This document shows positions 9,016-16,810 of a stretch of 64,000 nucleotides of DNA, in pieces (position 1 is the stretch's first letter; the number at the start of each line of letters is the position of its first letter). The translations under genes and the position numbers were made by a program. This DNA comes from Tepidanaerobacteraceae bacterium (GTDB lineage Bacteria > Bacillota > Thermosediminibacteria > Thermosediminibacterales > Tepidanaerobacteraceae), in assembly GCA_024655905.1 (NCBI GenBank), contig JANLFP010000006.1:93653-157652 (forward strand), written 5' to 3'. The notes below the pieces were generated by a model, which was not told where the DNA came from, searched no databases, and saw nothing but the letters and a program-made list of their open reading frames with translations.

Positions 9016-11058
9016 TCACAATGCCGCAATGATGTGAGTTCCGATTTCCCGGGAAATCTTCATGCTCCGGAAGAAATTCACCCTGCCGGAAGCCTGCGGA
9101 ATGCCCTTCAGCCTTGCGGGCAGATATTCCACTCCATCACCCCTGAAATACCTCGTGAAGAGCTCGTAGTATTCCAGCCTCAATGCCTGTATGAATACTA
9201 TCAGGCCTTCCAGGCCGATGATGATTATATTTCCTATTACTAGAATCACGACATCTTCCCATGCGGAACCCATCATCTCCCCCATGGTGGCAAAGGCCAC
9301 ATAGAGCCCTACATGGTTTAGGGCAAAGGCTCCCACCCTTATGAAGGAAATGGTGTTCGACATCATTGATAGCAGGGTCTCTATGACCCCGAAACCTTCT
9401 TCTATATAGTAATCGGCCGGCGAACCCTTGTAAAGCTTATCCGCATGCGCGATCCTTCCGGCCAGAGGCTGCTTGAAAACCATCAAAAGCAAAAGCCCCG
9501 CCATTATGAAAACCAGAGCCGGGGATATGCCGCTTTTCGCCAGGGCGGCATGAGAAGCGGCATACAGAAGAATCATATAGAATGCAAGCCCCGCCACGCC
9601 GTTTCTGCCGAACAATCCTTCTTCAATATCCCCTTCCAGCTTTGAATTCAAGATGTTGTATATATATCCACCCATTATGAGCACTATGCCGAAAACAACC
9701 GCTGCGGCAAGCACAAAATTGATATTGGCCATAGGCCTGACGACAAGAGGCCGTATAATTTCTTCCGAACCGAATACGCTGCCGTATAAAAACCCGAATA
9801 CGGTGGATGCAAGGCCTATTCTGCTCAGCACTCCTCCCAGGCCGGTCCTTTTTGCGGCATGCTCCAAGAAGAGCCCCGCCAGAAGCAGCACCAGGCCCTG
9901 GCCCACATCTCCGAACATTGCACCGAACAGCAGCATGTACGTGATTCCGAAAAATACCGTTGGATCTTTTTCGTTGTAAGCCGGTGTGCCGTACATTTTC
10001 ACCAGCGTCTCAAAGGGCTTGAACAGTTTCGAATTGTTCAGCTTCGTTGGCGGGGTTATGCCTGGCCCGCCGTTTATGTCATCCACCAGCACTATGACGT
10101 CTTCCCCGAACTGGCTTTCCAGAGCCTTCTTGAAGTCCTGCACGCTGCCGGTCGGCACGAATCCGAACAGGAAAAACAGCTTATCGCCCACGGCAAGCTC
10201 TGTTTTCAGCTCCTCGATTTTTTTCTCCATCTCAAGCCTGGAAAAACTCTTCTCGAACTCTTCAATGTATTTCACCCTGTAATCTTCCAGAGAAGTCTTC
10301 AGGGCGTCAATCGCTTTTTCATCATCTTCTATGCTTTTCGCCAGGTCTTCGATGACTTCCGCCGCAGTACCTGCAAAGCCTTCAGGCAAAGGAAGAATGG
10401 TATGGTTGAGCGAACTGAAGATTTTTTCCACGGTCTCCTCCAGGCTAACCGGGGTAATCGAAGCCACAATCACGTATTTGCCTTCCGCAGCAATCTTTAT
10501 GACCACCGCGGGGATGTTTTCATAATTCTTTTTGAGTTTGTCGTAATTTTCCCGGGTTATTTTAACAAGCCTGAACGCCATGTATTTCATGCCGGTCAGG
10601 CGGCCCATGTCAAAGCTGTAATTTGCCAGGTATCTAAGGCTTTCGATATACTTGCTTTTTTGCTCGATGGAACGCATTCTTTCATTTATCTCGATGTCTT
10701 TTGAATGCACTTCTTCATGGATGTCGGAAAGCTTTTTCATGAACTCGTCATAATCGTAATCCTGGCCCAGGTGCTCCAGCTTCACCTTCGGAGAAATCCC
10801 GAACAGGTTCATCAACGACGATACGACTTCTTCATCGTGTGAAAAATCTCTTTTTGAAGAATAAGGTTTAAGGAAGGGCAGTTCTTCCAGAGCCTCTATG
10901 TTTTTCTCGCTGGGCGGCAGGAAAAAATCGCTGGAATTGACCCGCACCAGAGCGTTTATCACATGCATGCTGCCGTTTACCACCACCAGCCGGAGCACTC
11001 GGCTCAGGAGACTGTTTTTCCCTATCACCCCTACTATCTTCATTTTTTCTACAGCCAA
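9016..11058 (-). CDS. ntpI: V-type ATP synthase subunit I (membrane stator, a-subunit homologue)
   Basis: Membrane stator subunit carrying the ion half-channels. The N-terminal cytoplasmic half (about residues 1-330) is charged and coiled-coil. The C-terminal half contains about seven to eight membrane helices, beginning near PTVFFGITYMLLFGAMFGDVG. The essential arginine region is visible in the late helix NTISFIRVGAFALNHVGLY. I use the TTG at 11058 (MAVEKMKIVGV), which has GGGAGG 8 nt upstream, in place of the in-frame GTG inside that ribosome binding site. It lies 19 nt downstream of subunit C. Confidence 0.94.
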   Translation of the reverse strand: MAVEKMKIVGVIGKNSLLSRVLRLVVVNGSMHVINALVRVNSSDFFLPPSEKNIEALEELPFLKPYSSKRDFSHDEEVVSSLMNLFGISPKVKLEHLGQDYDYDEFMKKLSDIHEEVHSKDIEINERMRSIEQKSKYIESLRYLANYSFDMGRLTGMKYMAFRLVKITRENYDKLKKNYENIPAVVIKIAAEGKYVIVASITPVSLEETVEKIFSSLNHTILPLPEGFAGTAAEVIEDLAKSIEDDEKAIDALKTSLEDYRVKYIEEFEKSFSRLEMEKKIEELKTELAVGDKLFFLFGFVPTGSVQDFKKALESQFGEDVIVLVDDINGGPGITPPTKLNNSKLFKPFETLVKMYGTPAYNEKDPTVFFGITYMLLFGAMFGDVGQGLVLLLAGLFLEHAAKRTGLGGVLSRIGLASTVFGFLYGSVFGSEEIIRPLVVRPMANINFVLAAAVVFGIVLIMGGYIYNILNSKLEGDIEEGLFGRNGVAGLAFYMILLYAASHAALAKSGISPALVFIMAGLLLLMVFKQPLAGRIAHADKLYKGSPADYYIEEGFGVIETLLSMMSNTISFIRVGAFALNHVGLYVAFATMGEMMGSAWEDVVILVIGNIIIIGLEGLIVFIQALRLEYYELFTRYFRGDGVEYLPARLKGIPQASGRVNFFRSMKISREIGTHIIAAL

Positions 11059-11077
11059 GCCAATCACCTCCCTGAAC

Positions 11078-12124
11078 TCATGAAGCCTTCACCAGAAATT
11101 TCCTGATTTCCTCTGGCGCAAGCTCGTATCTGATGCTTTCTATTATCGATATTATATCCCTTATTTCAAAATCGAAGGACCATACATACCCCACAGTCCG
11201 GATTATGCTCATGGGGTATTTGCGCATGAGTGCCCTGAGCCTGTAGTATATGAATCGGTTTATGCGCCTTTCCATATAAATGTCCCTGGACATCTCTTCT
11301 TTTTTGAATAAAAATCCATAACCGGAATCCATGGTCATGCGGTAAAGCTCATCGAGATTTTTTGCATAGCACATGGCTTTTCTGTCGGCAAAAGTCAACT
11401 TGTCTCCGAAGTCAATGGTATAATTTAAAAGCTCTTCCGGCGACAGTCTATAGAATTTTTTTCCCCGGTAAATCCACTGGATATTGTACAGATCCGCCAC
11501 CATGCCTTCCCACTTTTTCAGCACCATTCTATCCTCGCCGGATACCTTCTGCATCCTGTCCCTAACAATGCTGAAATATCCCATGTCCAGAGCCATTTCA
11601 AATCTGAAAAGGTTTTCCCTTTTGCCGTCCAGCAAAGGTTTTAATATCTCGAAGAATGCCGAGCCTTCCAGCGCATATATGAGGTTTCTTATAGACGTGG
11701 CTTTGAAAAGCTTTGCGGTGTCGGCACCGCTGTATTTGCCCAGAAACGCCAGGGGCCTTTCCATGTCTTCCGGCCTTTTGCCGTTGAATATGACCCTGGC
11801 AAGACTTTTCAAATCCTCTATTTCATATCTTGTGTAAAGGGAGTGTATAAAGTCCCTGTAGTCATCGCGGAAATAATGGGTAAGTCTATCGATGTTCTTT
11901 ATCATGTTTCGCTTTAAAATGTCTTCCAGATCTCTCCTGCTGACATTTTCTACGCGAATATCCCCAAGAAGCCTGCTGTAAGAAGTCCTTTCCTTAAGAT
12001 AACGTGTAGCATCCGCCACAGTTTTTTTCTGCAGCAGGTTCATGTAGTCTTCCCTTTTAAGAAAATCTCCTTCCATGGCTCTAATCTTTGTGTTGACGGC
12101 AGCGTATAACGCAACTTTATCCAT
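11078..12124 (-). CDS. atpC: V-type ATP synthase subunit C
   Basis: Socket subunit that connects the central stalk to the proteolipid ring (V0 d-type). The 348-residue helical protein begins with the family pattern YAAVNTKIRAMEGDFL and contains repeated helical units with ending FDFEIRDIISIIESIRY. It overlaps the 3' end of the upstream G/H-like stalk gene by 8 nt. Similarity is lower than for A and B, as usual for this subunit, but the N-terminal motif and position are diagnostic. Confidence 0.9.
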   Translation of the reverse strand: MDKVALYAAVNTKIRAMEGDFLKREDYMNLLQKKTVADATRYLKERTSYSRLLGDIRVENVSRRDLEDILKRNMIKNIDRLTHYFRDDYRDFIHSLYTRYEIEDLKSLARVIFNGKRPEDMERPLAFLGKYSGADTAKLFKATSIRNLIYALEGSAFFEILKPLLDGKRENLFRFEMALDMGYFSIVRDRMQKVSGEDRMVLKKWEGMVADLYNIQWIYRGKKFYRLSPEELLNYTIDFGDKLTFADRKAMCYAKNLDELYRMTMDSGYGFLFKKEEMSRDIYMERRINRFIYYRLRALMRKYPMSIIRTVGYVWSFDFEIRDIISIIESIRYELAPEEIRKFLVKAS

Positions 12125-12449
12125 GGGTCTCCCTCTTTATGTCAAAAATCCGCCCGAGAATTTCATCCGCCATATCTTTGCAGATTTTTTCAAAATCCCG
12201 TTCCATGTTTTCAAGGATTTGCGCGATTTTCAAATTGAGCTTTTCCACTTCCTCCTTTCCCTCCTGCAGTATTTTCCGGGCTGCTTCTCCTGTTTCATCT
12301 TCAATCCTCCGAGCAAAATCCCGAATCATCTTCTGCTCTTCTTCTTTATACCGGCGCTCCAGATCCTCCAGCTGCTTTTCTCTGCTGGCGCTTATTTCCA
12401 CAGCCCTGGCATCGATTTGTATCAACCTTTCTATTGCCTGCTCTTCCAA
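12117..12449 (-). CDS. V-type ATP synthase peripheral-stalk subunit (G/H-like)
   Basis: Short, almost entirely charged alpha-helical protein with long coiled-coil potential (EKQLEDLERRYKEEEQKMIR and neighbours), suited to pair with subunit E in the stator. I start at the TTG at 12449 (MEEQAIERL, about 110 residues), which has GAAGGTGAG 5 nt upstream. The longer reading from a TTG at 12494 would begin in the poly-T tract of a leader terminator and lacks a ribosome binding site. It is the first gene of the V-ATPase operon. Confidence 0.75.
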   Translation of the reverse strand: MEEQAIERLIQIDARAVEISASREKQLEDLERRYKEEEQKMIRDFARRIEDETGEAARKILQEGKEEVEKLNLKIAQILENMERDFEKICKDMADEILGRIFDIKRETHG

Positions 12450-12492
12450 AATCTCACCTTCTTCAAAACAACTAATTTTTTCCAGGAAGCTC

Positions 12493-12518
12493 AAAAACCT
12501 GCCCGCAAAAGGGACAGG
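12493..12518 (-). terminator. leader terminator / attenuator ahead of the V-ATPase operon
   Basis: On the minus strand CCTGTCCC and GGGCAGG (12518-12498) form a stem with a single bulge around TTTTGC, followed directly by TTTTT. This is a standard intrinsic terminator, yet it lies about 45 nt upstream of the first ATPase gene and downstream of the likely promoter region. It would therefore end leader transcripts prematurely and must be read through or controlled. Confidence 0.6.
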
Positions 12519-12590
12519 CTGAATAAATTAAGATTTTCAAGTTTTTCACAGACTTATATCTAAGTATATTACTGTTATGTTACAAAAGCA

Positions 12591-12596
12591 ATTATA
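12591..12596 (-). promoter_or_regulatory. candidate -10 box for the V-ATPase operon
   Basis: A perfect TATAAT (minus strand) lies in the A+T-rich 200-nt interval between the dhaM terminator and the V-ATPase leader hairpin. A -35 is not convincing (TTATTG at 16-nt spacing). The rest of 12519-12727 shows no gene. Confidence 0.3.
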
Positions 12597-12727
12597 TTTT
12601 AGCGCAAAAATACAATAAAATAACGGCAAATAGCATCAATACGGTGTTTTGGCGAATATTTGCTTGAAAATCATTTCATTTGCTGTGAAATACTAATCGG
12701 CATACAATATACATGATTTTAAAAAAT

Positions 12728-12757
12728 TGAAGCTGTTGAAACGGCTCAACAGCTTCA
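12728..12757 (-). terminator. intrinsic terminator of the dha operon
   Basis: A 12-bp perfect stem (TGAAGCTGTTGA at 12728-12739, complement at 12746-12757) with a 6-nt loop lies 10 nt after the dhaM stop. On the minus strand it is followed by ATTTTTTAAAA. This is a strong Rho-independent terminator. Confidence 0.85.
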
Positions 12758-12767
12758 GATTCCATCA

Positions 12768-13163
12768 TTATGCTATTTTTTTCATCCCTCTGGTGTTTTC
12801 AGCGGCATTTTTCACATCCTGAAGGCCCTTTCCGAAGCTGGCTTCCATAGCGGCGGCTATAGCTCCCTCGATAAAAGGGGCATCGGCAATGGCCGCCCTA
12901 GATCTCGCAGGTTCTTCCAGGGATTCTATGGCGACTTCGGTGCTCATGATGGAGCTGCCCAAGTCTACTATAACTATCACTCCATCGCCAGTATCCGCTT
13001 TTCTTATCTTTTCTCCGATCAGCACCGGATCGGTGCCCAGGCGGTTGTCGCAGGTTCCGGCTGCAGTTTCTATCAAGACTTTTTCCCCGGTCATCTGCTT
13101 TATCAATTCCAGCGTGCCTTCAGCAATCTTCGGGGCATGGGATACCAGGACGATTCCTACCAT
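12768..13163 (-). CDS. dhaM: dihydroxyacetone kinase phosphoryl-donor subunit DhaM (EIIA-Man domain only)
   Basis: Passes phosphate from the PTS (EI, HPr) to ADP bound on DhaL. The 131-residue protein is a single EIIA-mannose-type domain: GIVLVSHAPKIAEG with the phosphorylated His9, a GTDPVLI loop, and DLGSSIMSTEVAIE. It lacks the HPr and EI domains fused to DhaM in E. coli, so separate HPr and EI proteins must supply phosphate. It is the last gene of dhaKLM, 21 nt after dhaL. Confidence 0.93.
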   Translation of the reverse strand: MVGIVLVSHAPKIAEGTLELIKQMTGEKVLIETAAGTCDNRLGTDPVLIGEKIRKADTGDGVIVIVDLGSSIMSTEVAIESLEEPARSRAAIADAPFIEGAIAAAMEASFGKGLQDVKNAAENTRGMKKIA

Positions 13164-13184
13164 TAAAATGCCTCCTCCTCAAAT

Positions 13185-13832
13185 TTATAATCCGTTAACG
13201 GACATCTCTTTTATCTTTTCGATAGCCGCCTGCAGCATCAAATAGCACGAGGTGGCTCCCGGGTCCTGATGCCCTATGCTCCTTTCTCCCAGGTAGCTGG
13301 CCCTGCCCTTTTTTGCAATTATGCTTCGGGTATACTCCACTCCCTCTTTCGCGGCATTCAGCGCCTTTTCCATAACAAGGCCCTTATCACCCGAATCTTT
13401 TTCATCTTTCAGGATATCTACGGCTGGTTCCAGCGAGTCGACGATGGTCTTTTCCCCCCGCTGAGCTTTCCCGCGGTATTTTATACCTTCCAGAGCCTGT
13501 TCCAGTATTGTAACAAAATCTTGAAAATCCAGGCTAGACTTTCCCGCCACTGCCTGGCCAGCTTTCATAAAGGCGGTGCCATAAAGCGGTCCCGACGCTC
13601 CGCCCACGGTCGACACCAACGTCATGCCGACGGTTTTCAAAATCGCTCCGCAATCATCGATTTTCTGGGAATGAAGTTTTTCCACCACCGCAGAAAATCC
13701 CTTGGACATGTTTATGCCGTGGTCCGCATCCCCTATGGCCGAATCCAGTTCGGTCAGGAACTCTCGGTTTTCGCTGATTTTTTCCGCCACTTTTTCAAGT
13801 ATTTTCACCAGACCCGCTGCGTCCGTTGCCAT
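13185..13832 (-). CDS. dhaL: dihydroxyacetone kinase subunit DhaL (ADP-binding)
   Basis: Holds the ADP coenzyme that is rephosphorylated by DhaM and transfers phosphate to dihydroxyacetone on DhaK. The all-helical domain shows the Mg-nucleotide aspartates in ELDSAIGDADHG (D30, D35, D37), then GGASGPLYGTAFMKAG and the lid GHQDPGATSCYLML. I start at the ATG at 13832 (MATDAAG), with GGAG about 12 nt upstream, giving 215 residues as usual. The open frame continues upstream into the dhaK-dhaL gap, but that part has no family match. Confidence 0.93.
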   Translation of the reverse strand: MATDAAGLVKILEKVAEKISENREFLTELDSAIGDADHGINMSKGFSAVVEKLHSQKIDDCGAILKTVGMTLVSTVGGASGPLYGTAFMKAGQAVAGKSSLDFQDFVTILEQALEGIKYRGKAQRGEKTIVDSLEPAVDILKDEKDSGDKGLVMEKALNAAKEGVEYTRSIIAKKGRASYLGERSIGHQDPGATSCYLMLQAAIEKIKEMSVNGL

Positions 13833-13884
13833 TTGACAGGTCTCCTTTCGCAATAGTCGTGTGTAGCGCAAAGCTCTTTTGTTA

Positions 13885-13914
13885 TTGCGACGGCCTTTCG
13901 CGCGACCGTCACAA
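13885..13914 (-). promoter_or_regulatory. hairpin in the dhaK-dhaL intergenic region
   Basis: On the minus strand TTGTGACGG (13914-13906) pairs with CCGTCGCAA (13893-13885), nine pairs including one G-T, around a 12-nt loop. There is no T-tract, so it is not a terminator. It may stabilise or process the transcript between dhaK and dhaL, which are otherwise separated by 117 nt. Confidence 0.4.
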
Positions 13915-13949
13915 ACCCGCGCGCATTTTGCACCGTAATGCAATCGGCT

Positions 13950-14948
13950 CTAAAATTGTCTGAAAGCGGGTGTATCCGCCGGTGCATCCAGCAGTTTTTT
14001 CAATTCCTCGTCCAGCTTGAGCAGAGTTATCGAAGCGCCCGCCATTTCCAGCGAAGTCATGAATTCGCCGATGTATGTCCTGTGAACTTTTATGTCATGC
14101 TCTTTCAATATCTTGCTCACTTTATTGTACATTATGAATTGTTCCATGATGGGGGTGGCTCCAAGGCCGTTTATCATGACAGCCACTTCGTCTCCGGGTT
14201 TGAACGGAATGTCTGTCAGTATTTTTGACATCAGATGCTCCACTATTTCGTCGGCCTTCATGATTTTCGTCCGCATGGTGCCCGGTTCGCCGTGGATTCC
14301 CATGCCTATTTCCATTTCGTCTTCACCCAGAGTAAAGGTGGGCTTCCCCGCAGCGGGCACAACGCACGGAGTCAGGGCCATTCCCATGCTTCTCACATTG
14401 GCTATGACCTTTTCAGCTACGGCTTTAACTTCATCCAGGGTGCCCCCGGCCTGGGCCTTTGCTCCGGCAATTTTGTGCACGAAGACCGTGCCCGCTATGC
14501 CCCTCCTGCCGGTGGTGTAAGTGCTGTTTTCCACCGCCACGTCGTCGTTTACCACGACTTTGGCCACTTTGATGCCTTCCATCTCCGCCATTTCGCCGGC
14601 CATTTCAAAGTTCATCACATCGCCGGTGTAGTTTTTAATTATGAGCAGCACTCCGGCACCGCCGTCCACCGCTTTTACAGCCTCGAATATCTGGTCCGGA
14701 GTGGGAGAAGTGAATACGGCTCCGGCAACGCCGGCATCCAGCATGCCCCTGCCCACGAAACCGGCATGAGAAGGCTCATGGCCGCTGCCGCCTCCGGACA
14801 CAAGGCCCACCTTGCCTTTTACCGGCGCATCGGCTCTCACGATGACGTTAAAGCCTTCCAGCTTCCTCACATATCCCGGAAAAGCCGCCACCATCCCCTC
14901 AAGCATTTCTTCCACCACATGTTCGGGGTTGTTGATGAGTTTTTTCAT
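13950..14948 (-). CDS. dhaK: dihydroxyacetone kinase subunit DhaK (substrate-binding)
   Basis: Binds dihydroxyacetone covalently through a histidine hemiaminal and receives phosphate from DhaL-ATP to give DHAP. The 332-residue protein has the glycine-rich SGGGSGHEPSHAGFVG segment (51-66), NYTGDVMNFEMA, and the active-site histidine in MGIHGEPG (His219). All family landmarks are intact. It is the first gene of dhaKLM and is preceded by a consensus sigma-54 promoter, which fits control by the neighbouring sigma-54 activator. Confidence 0.95.
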   Translation of the reverse strand: MKKLINNPEHVVEEMLEGMVAAFPGYVRKLEGFNVIVRADAPVKGKVGLVSGGGSGHEPSHAGFVGRGMLDAGVAGAVFTSPTPDQIFEAVKAVDGGAGVLLIIKNYTGDVMNFEMAGEMAEMEGIKVAKVVVNDDVAVENSTYTTGRRGIAGTVFVHKIAGAKAQAGGTLDEVKAVAEKVIANVRSMGMALTPCVVPAAGKPTFTLGEDEMEIGMGIHGEPGTMRTKIMKADEIVEHLMSKILTDIPFKPGDEVAVMINGLGATPIMEQFIMYNKVSKILKEHDIKVHRTYIGEFMTSLEMAGASITLLKLDEELKKLLDAPADTPAFRQF

Positions 14949-15000
14949 TTCAAGCCCTCCTTTAAAATAATAGATGTCAATATATCACACTAATATTATT

Positions 15001-15017
15001 AGCAAGAATTGTGCCAA
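15001..15017 (-). promoter_or_regulatory. sigma-54 (-24/-12) promoter of dhaKLM
   Basis: The minus strand reads TTGGCACAATTCTTGCT, which is TGGCAC-N5-TTGCT with the invariant GG and GC 10 nt apart. It lies about 53 nt upstream of the dhaK ATG, immediately after the terminator of the preceding gene. A sigma-54 activator gene lies 1.8 kb upstream on the same strand. Confidence 0.88.
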
Positions 15018-15021
15018 TTAA

Positions 15022-15047
15022 AAAAAGGGCATTATTATGCCCTTTTT
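15022..15047. terminator. bidirectional intrinsic terminator between the chemoreceptor and dhaK
   Basis: AAAAAGGGCAT and ATGCCCTTTTT pair around a 4-nt loop (15033-15036). On the minus strand it follows the chemoreceptor stop by about 24 nt and ends in a T-run, so it insulates the sigma-54 dhaK promoter from upstream transcription. Confidence 0.85.
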
Positions 15048-15070
15048 GTCCATCAGCTTGGTAATTTTTA

Positions 15071-16789
15071 TCAACCCGCATCCTTGGCGACGGCTCTGAT
15101 TATGTCATAATTCTCATCGGAAGCCTCAATAAATCCGTTTATGATAGTGCTGCCTTGCTCCGTCCGGACTTTGCCGCCCCTGTAAGCCATGAAACCTCTC
15201 TTTAGGTTTTCCACTACGCTTTTTTCAAGTCCCGGCCTGGCAGCTATGCAGTCTTTCGGGATCGGGTCGGTTTTTGCAAGATATACTAGTTTTTCCACCG
15301 CAAGCCCCCGCTTTTTTGCGTCGTCAAGGGCTTCGGAATAAGTGGCGCCCGCATCCACTGTCCCCTGCAGCACCGCTTCCACCACTCTGCTGTGGGTGCC
15401 CAGAAAGATTTTTTCCGCAAGGTCTCTATCCGGATCGATCCCCGCCTTTTTTAAAAGCATCCTCGGATAAGCGTACCCCGAAGCCGACTTTGGGTCTACG
15501 AAGGCCATTTTTTTCCCTTTCAATCCTTTTATATCGGTAATACCGGAACCGGGCCCCGTTACTATATAGCCCATGTAACTGGCAGCTCCGTTTACCACCG
15601 GCGTCGCAATGGGAGTTATATCGGCTTTATATCTAGCGTTGACGTACGCCAGGGGAGAAAACCAGCCCACATCCACTATCCCTTCTATTAGACAATCGGC
15701 CAGAGCGTTGTAATCCGCTGCAATCATCACCCTGAAGTTGAATCCTGACGTTTCCCCCACTGCGTTGATGGCCGGCAGGTACATGGCTTTTATTACATCA
15801 GGGCTTAAAGCGGGATTTATTCCTATAATAAATTCATCCTTTTTCTTGAACTTCAACGTGGTTTTCTGAAGGGAGTACACATTTTTCACGAGTTTTTCCG
15901 CAATGTCCAGAAGCATCCCGTTGTTTTTTTCCTGTTCTTTTATCAATTCCGCTACCCTGCGTGTGGACTCCGACGTAGCGGCAGTCTCCATGGCAAGAGA
16001 AGAAAAAATCTCGCTCAGGGAACCCATCGTTTTTGCCTGGCGGGATATTGATTCGAACAATTTTTCATATACGGCGGCAATTTCTTCCAATACTTTCACC
16101 GATTCATCCATGACGTTCCCGCTGAGCTGAGTCTTTTCTCTGACACCTTTCAATCTGGCGGTGCTTTCTCGGGAGATGGAGTGCGCCCGGCTTATGCCTT
16201 CGTTGATTATGCCTGCAGTCTCTTGAATCTCGTGGGCTCTTGTACTGCTCAATTCCGCCAGCTTCCTTATCTCCGACGCCACCACGCCGAAGCCCCTGCC
16301 GACCTCTCCCGCTCTAGCCGCCTCGATTGTCGCGTTTATGGCCAGAAGGTGCGTCTGTCGGGCTATGCTCCTCACAAAAGTAACAAATCCCGCCACCTTA
16401 TCGGTAAGCTCAAGGAGGCCGGCCACATCATTCGAAGATTTATCCATTTCTTCAGAGACCCTGTCAACCAGGTTCTGAACTTCCGAAATAGCAAGGCTTC
16501 CCTCCCTTATTTTCACAAGGCTTTCTCTGGACTTGTTCAATACCTCGAGGGCACTCTCCTTCAGTCCCGAAGAAAATTTGGAAAGCTCCTCCAGGTCCGA
16601 TGTGCCTGCAGTTAAACTATTACTGTTTTTCTGGGAATTTGCATTTATACCTTCTATTATTTCTACCAATTTTCTGGATTTTTCGGAATTCCTGTCAACT
16701 ATCCAGTTTATCTCATGGGCATCATAACCTAATTTTTCACTAAGAGGCAGAATGTCGTCAATCCCCGATAACTCCAAATCGACCGGCAT
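15071..16789 (-). CDS. soluble chemoreceptor (MCP signalling domain) fused to a PhnD-like binding domain
   Basis: No signal peptide or membrane helix is visible in the 572 residues. Residues about 45-315 are a methyl-accepting chemotaxis signalling hairpin with the highly conserved tip [20 protein letters not shown] and [16 protein letters not shown] (142-179), which docks CheA/CheW. Residues about 318-572 are a type-2 periplasmic-binding-protein fold of the PhnD/phosphonate-binding family ([62 protein letters not shown]). A binding domain normally found outside the cell is thus attached to the cytoplasmic receptor. It lies between a sigma-54 activator and dhaK, so it may sense a phosphorylated glycerol or dihydroxyacetone metabolite; the ligand is inference. 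Confidence 0.87.
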   Translation of the reverse strand: MPVDLELSGIDDILPLSEKLGYDAHEINWIVDRNSEKSRKLVEIIEGINANSQKNSNSLTAGTSDLEELSKFSSGLKESALEVLNKSRESLVKIREGSLAISEVQNLVDRVSEEMDKSSNDVAGLLELTDKVAGFVTFVRSIARQTHLLAINATIEAARAGEVGRGFGVVASEIRKLAELSSTRAHEIQETAGIINEGISRAHSISRESTARLKGVREKTQLSGNVMDESVKVLEEIAAVYEKLFESISRQAKTMGSLSEIFSSLAMETAATSESTRRVAELIKEQEKNNGMLLDIAEKLVKNVYSLQKTTLKFKKKDEFIIGINPALSPDVIKAMYLPAINAVGETSGFNFRVMIAADYNALADCLIEGIVDVGWFSPLAYVNARYKADITPIATPVVNGAASYMGYIVTGPGSGITDIKGLKGKKMAFVDPKSASGYAYPRMLLKKAGIDPDRDLAEKIFLGTHSRVVEAVLQGTVDAGATYSEALDDAKKRGLAVEKLVYLAKTDPIPKDCIAARPGLEKSVVENLKRGFMAYRGGKVRTEQGSTIINGFIEASDENYDIIRAVAKDAG

Positions 16790-16810
16790 GATAATACTCC
16801 TTTCTCCGCT

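Noticed and set aside
12450..12494. Longer start for the first V-ATPase gene (TTG at 12494)
   Set aside because: It starts in the T-tract of a terminator and has no ribosome binding site; TTG 12449 follows GAAGGTGAG.
13833..13943. N-terminal extension of DhaL
   Set aside because: The extra 37 codons are basic and unlike DhaL; the internal ATG at 13832 has a ribosome binding site and gives the normal length. The interval also forms a hairpin.
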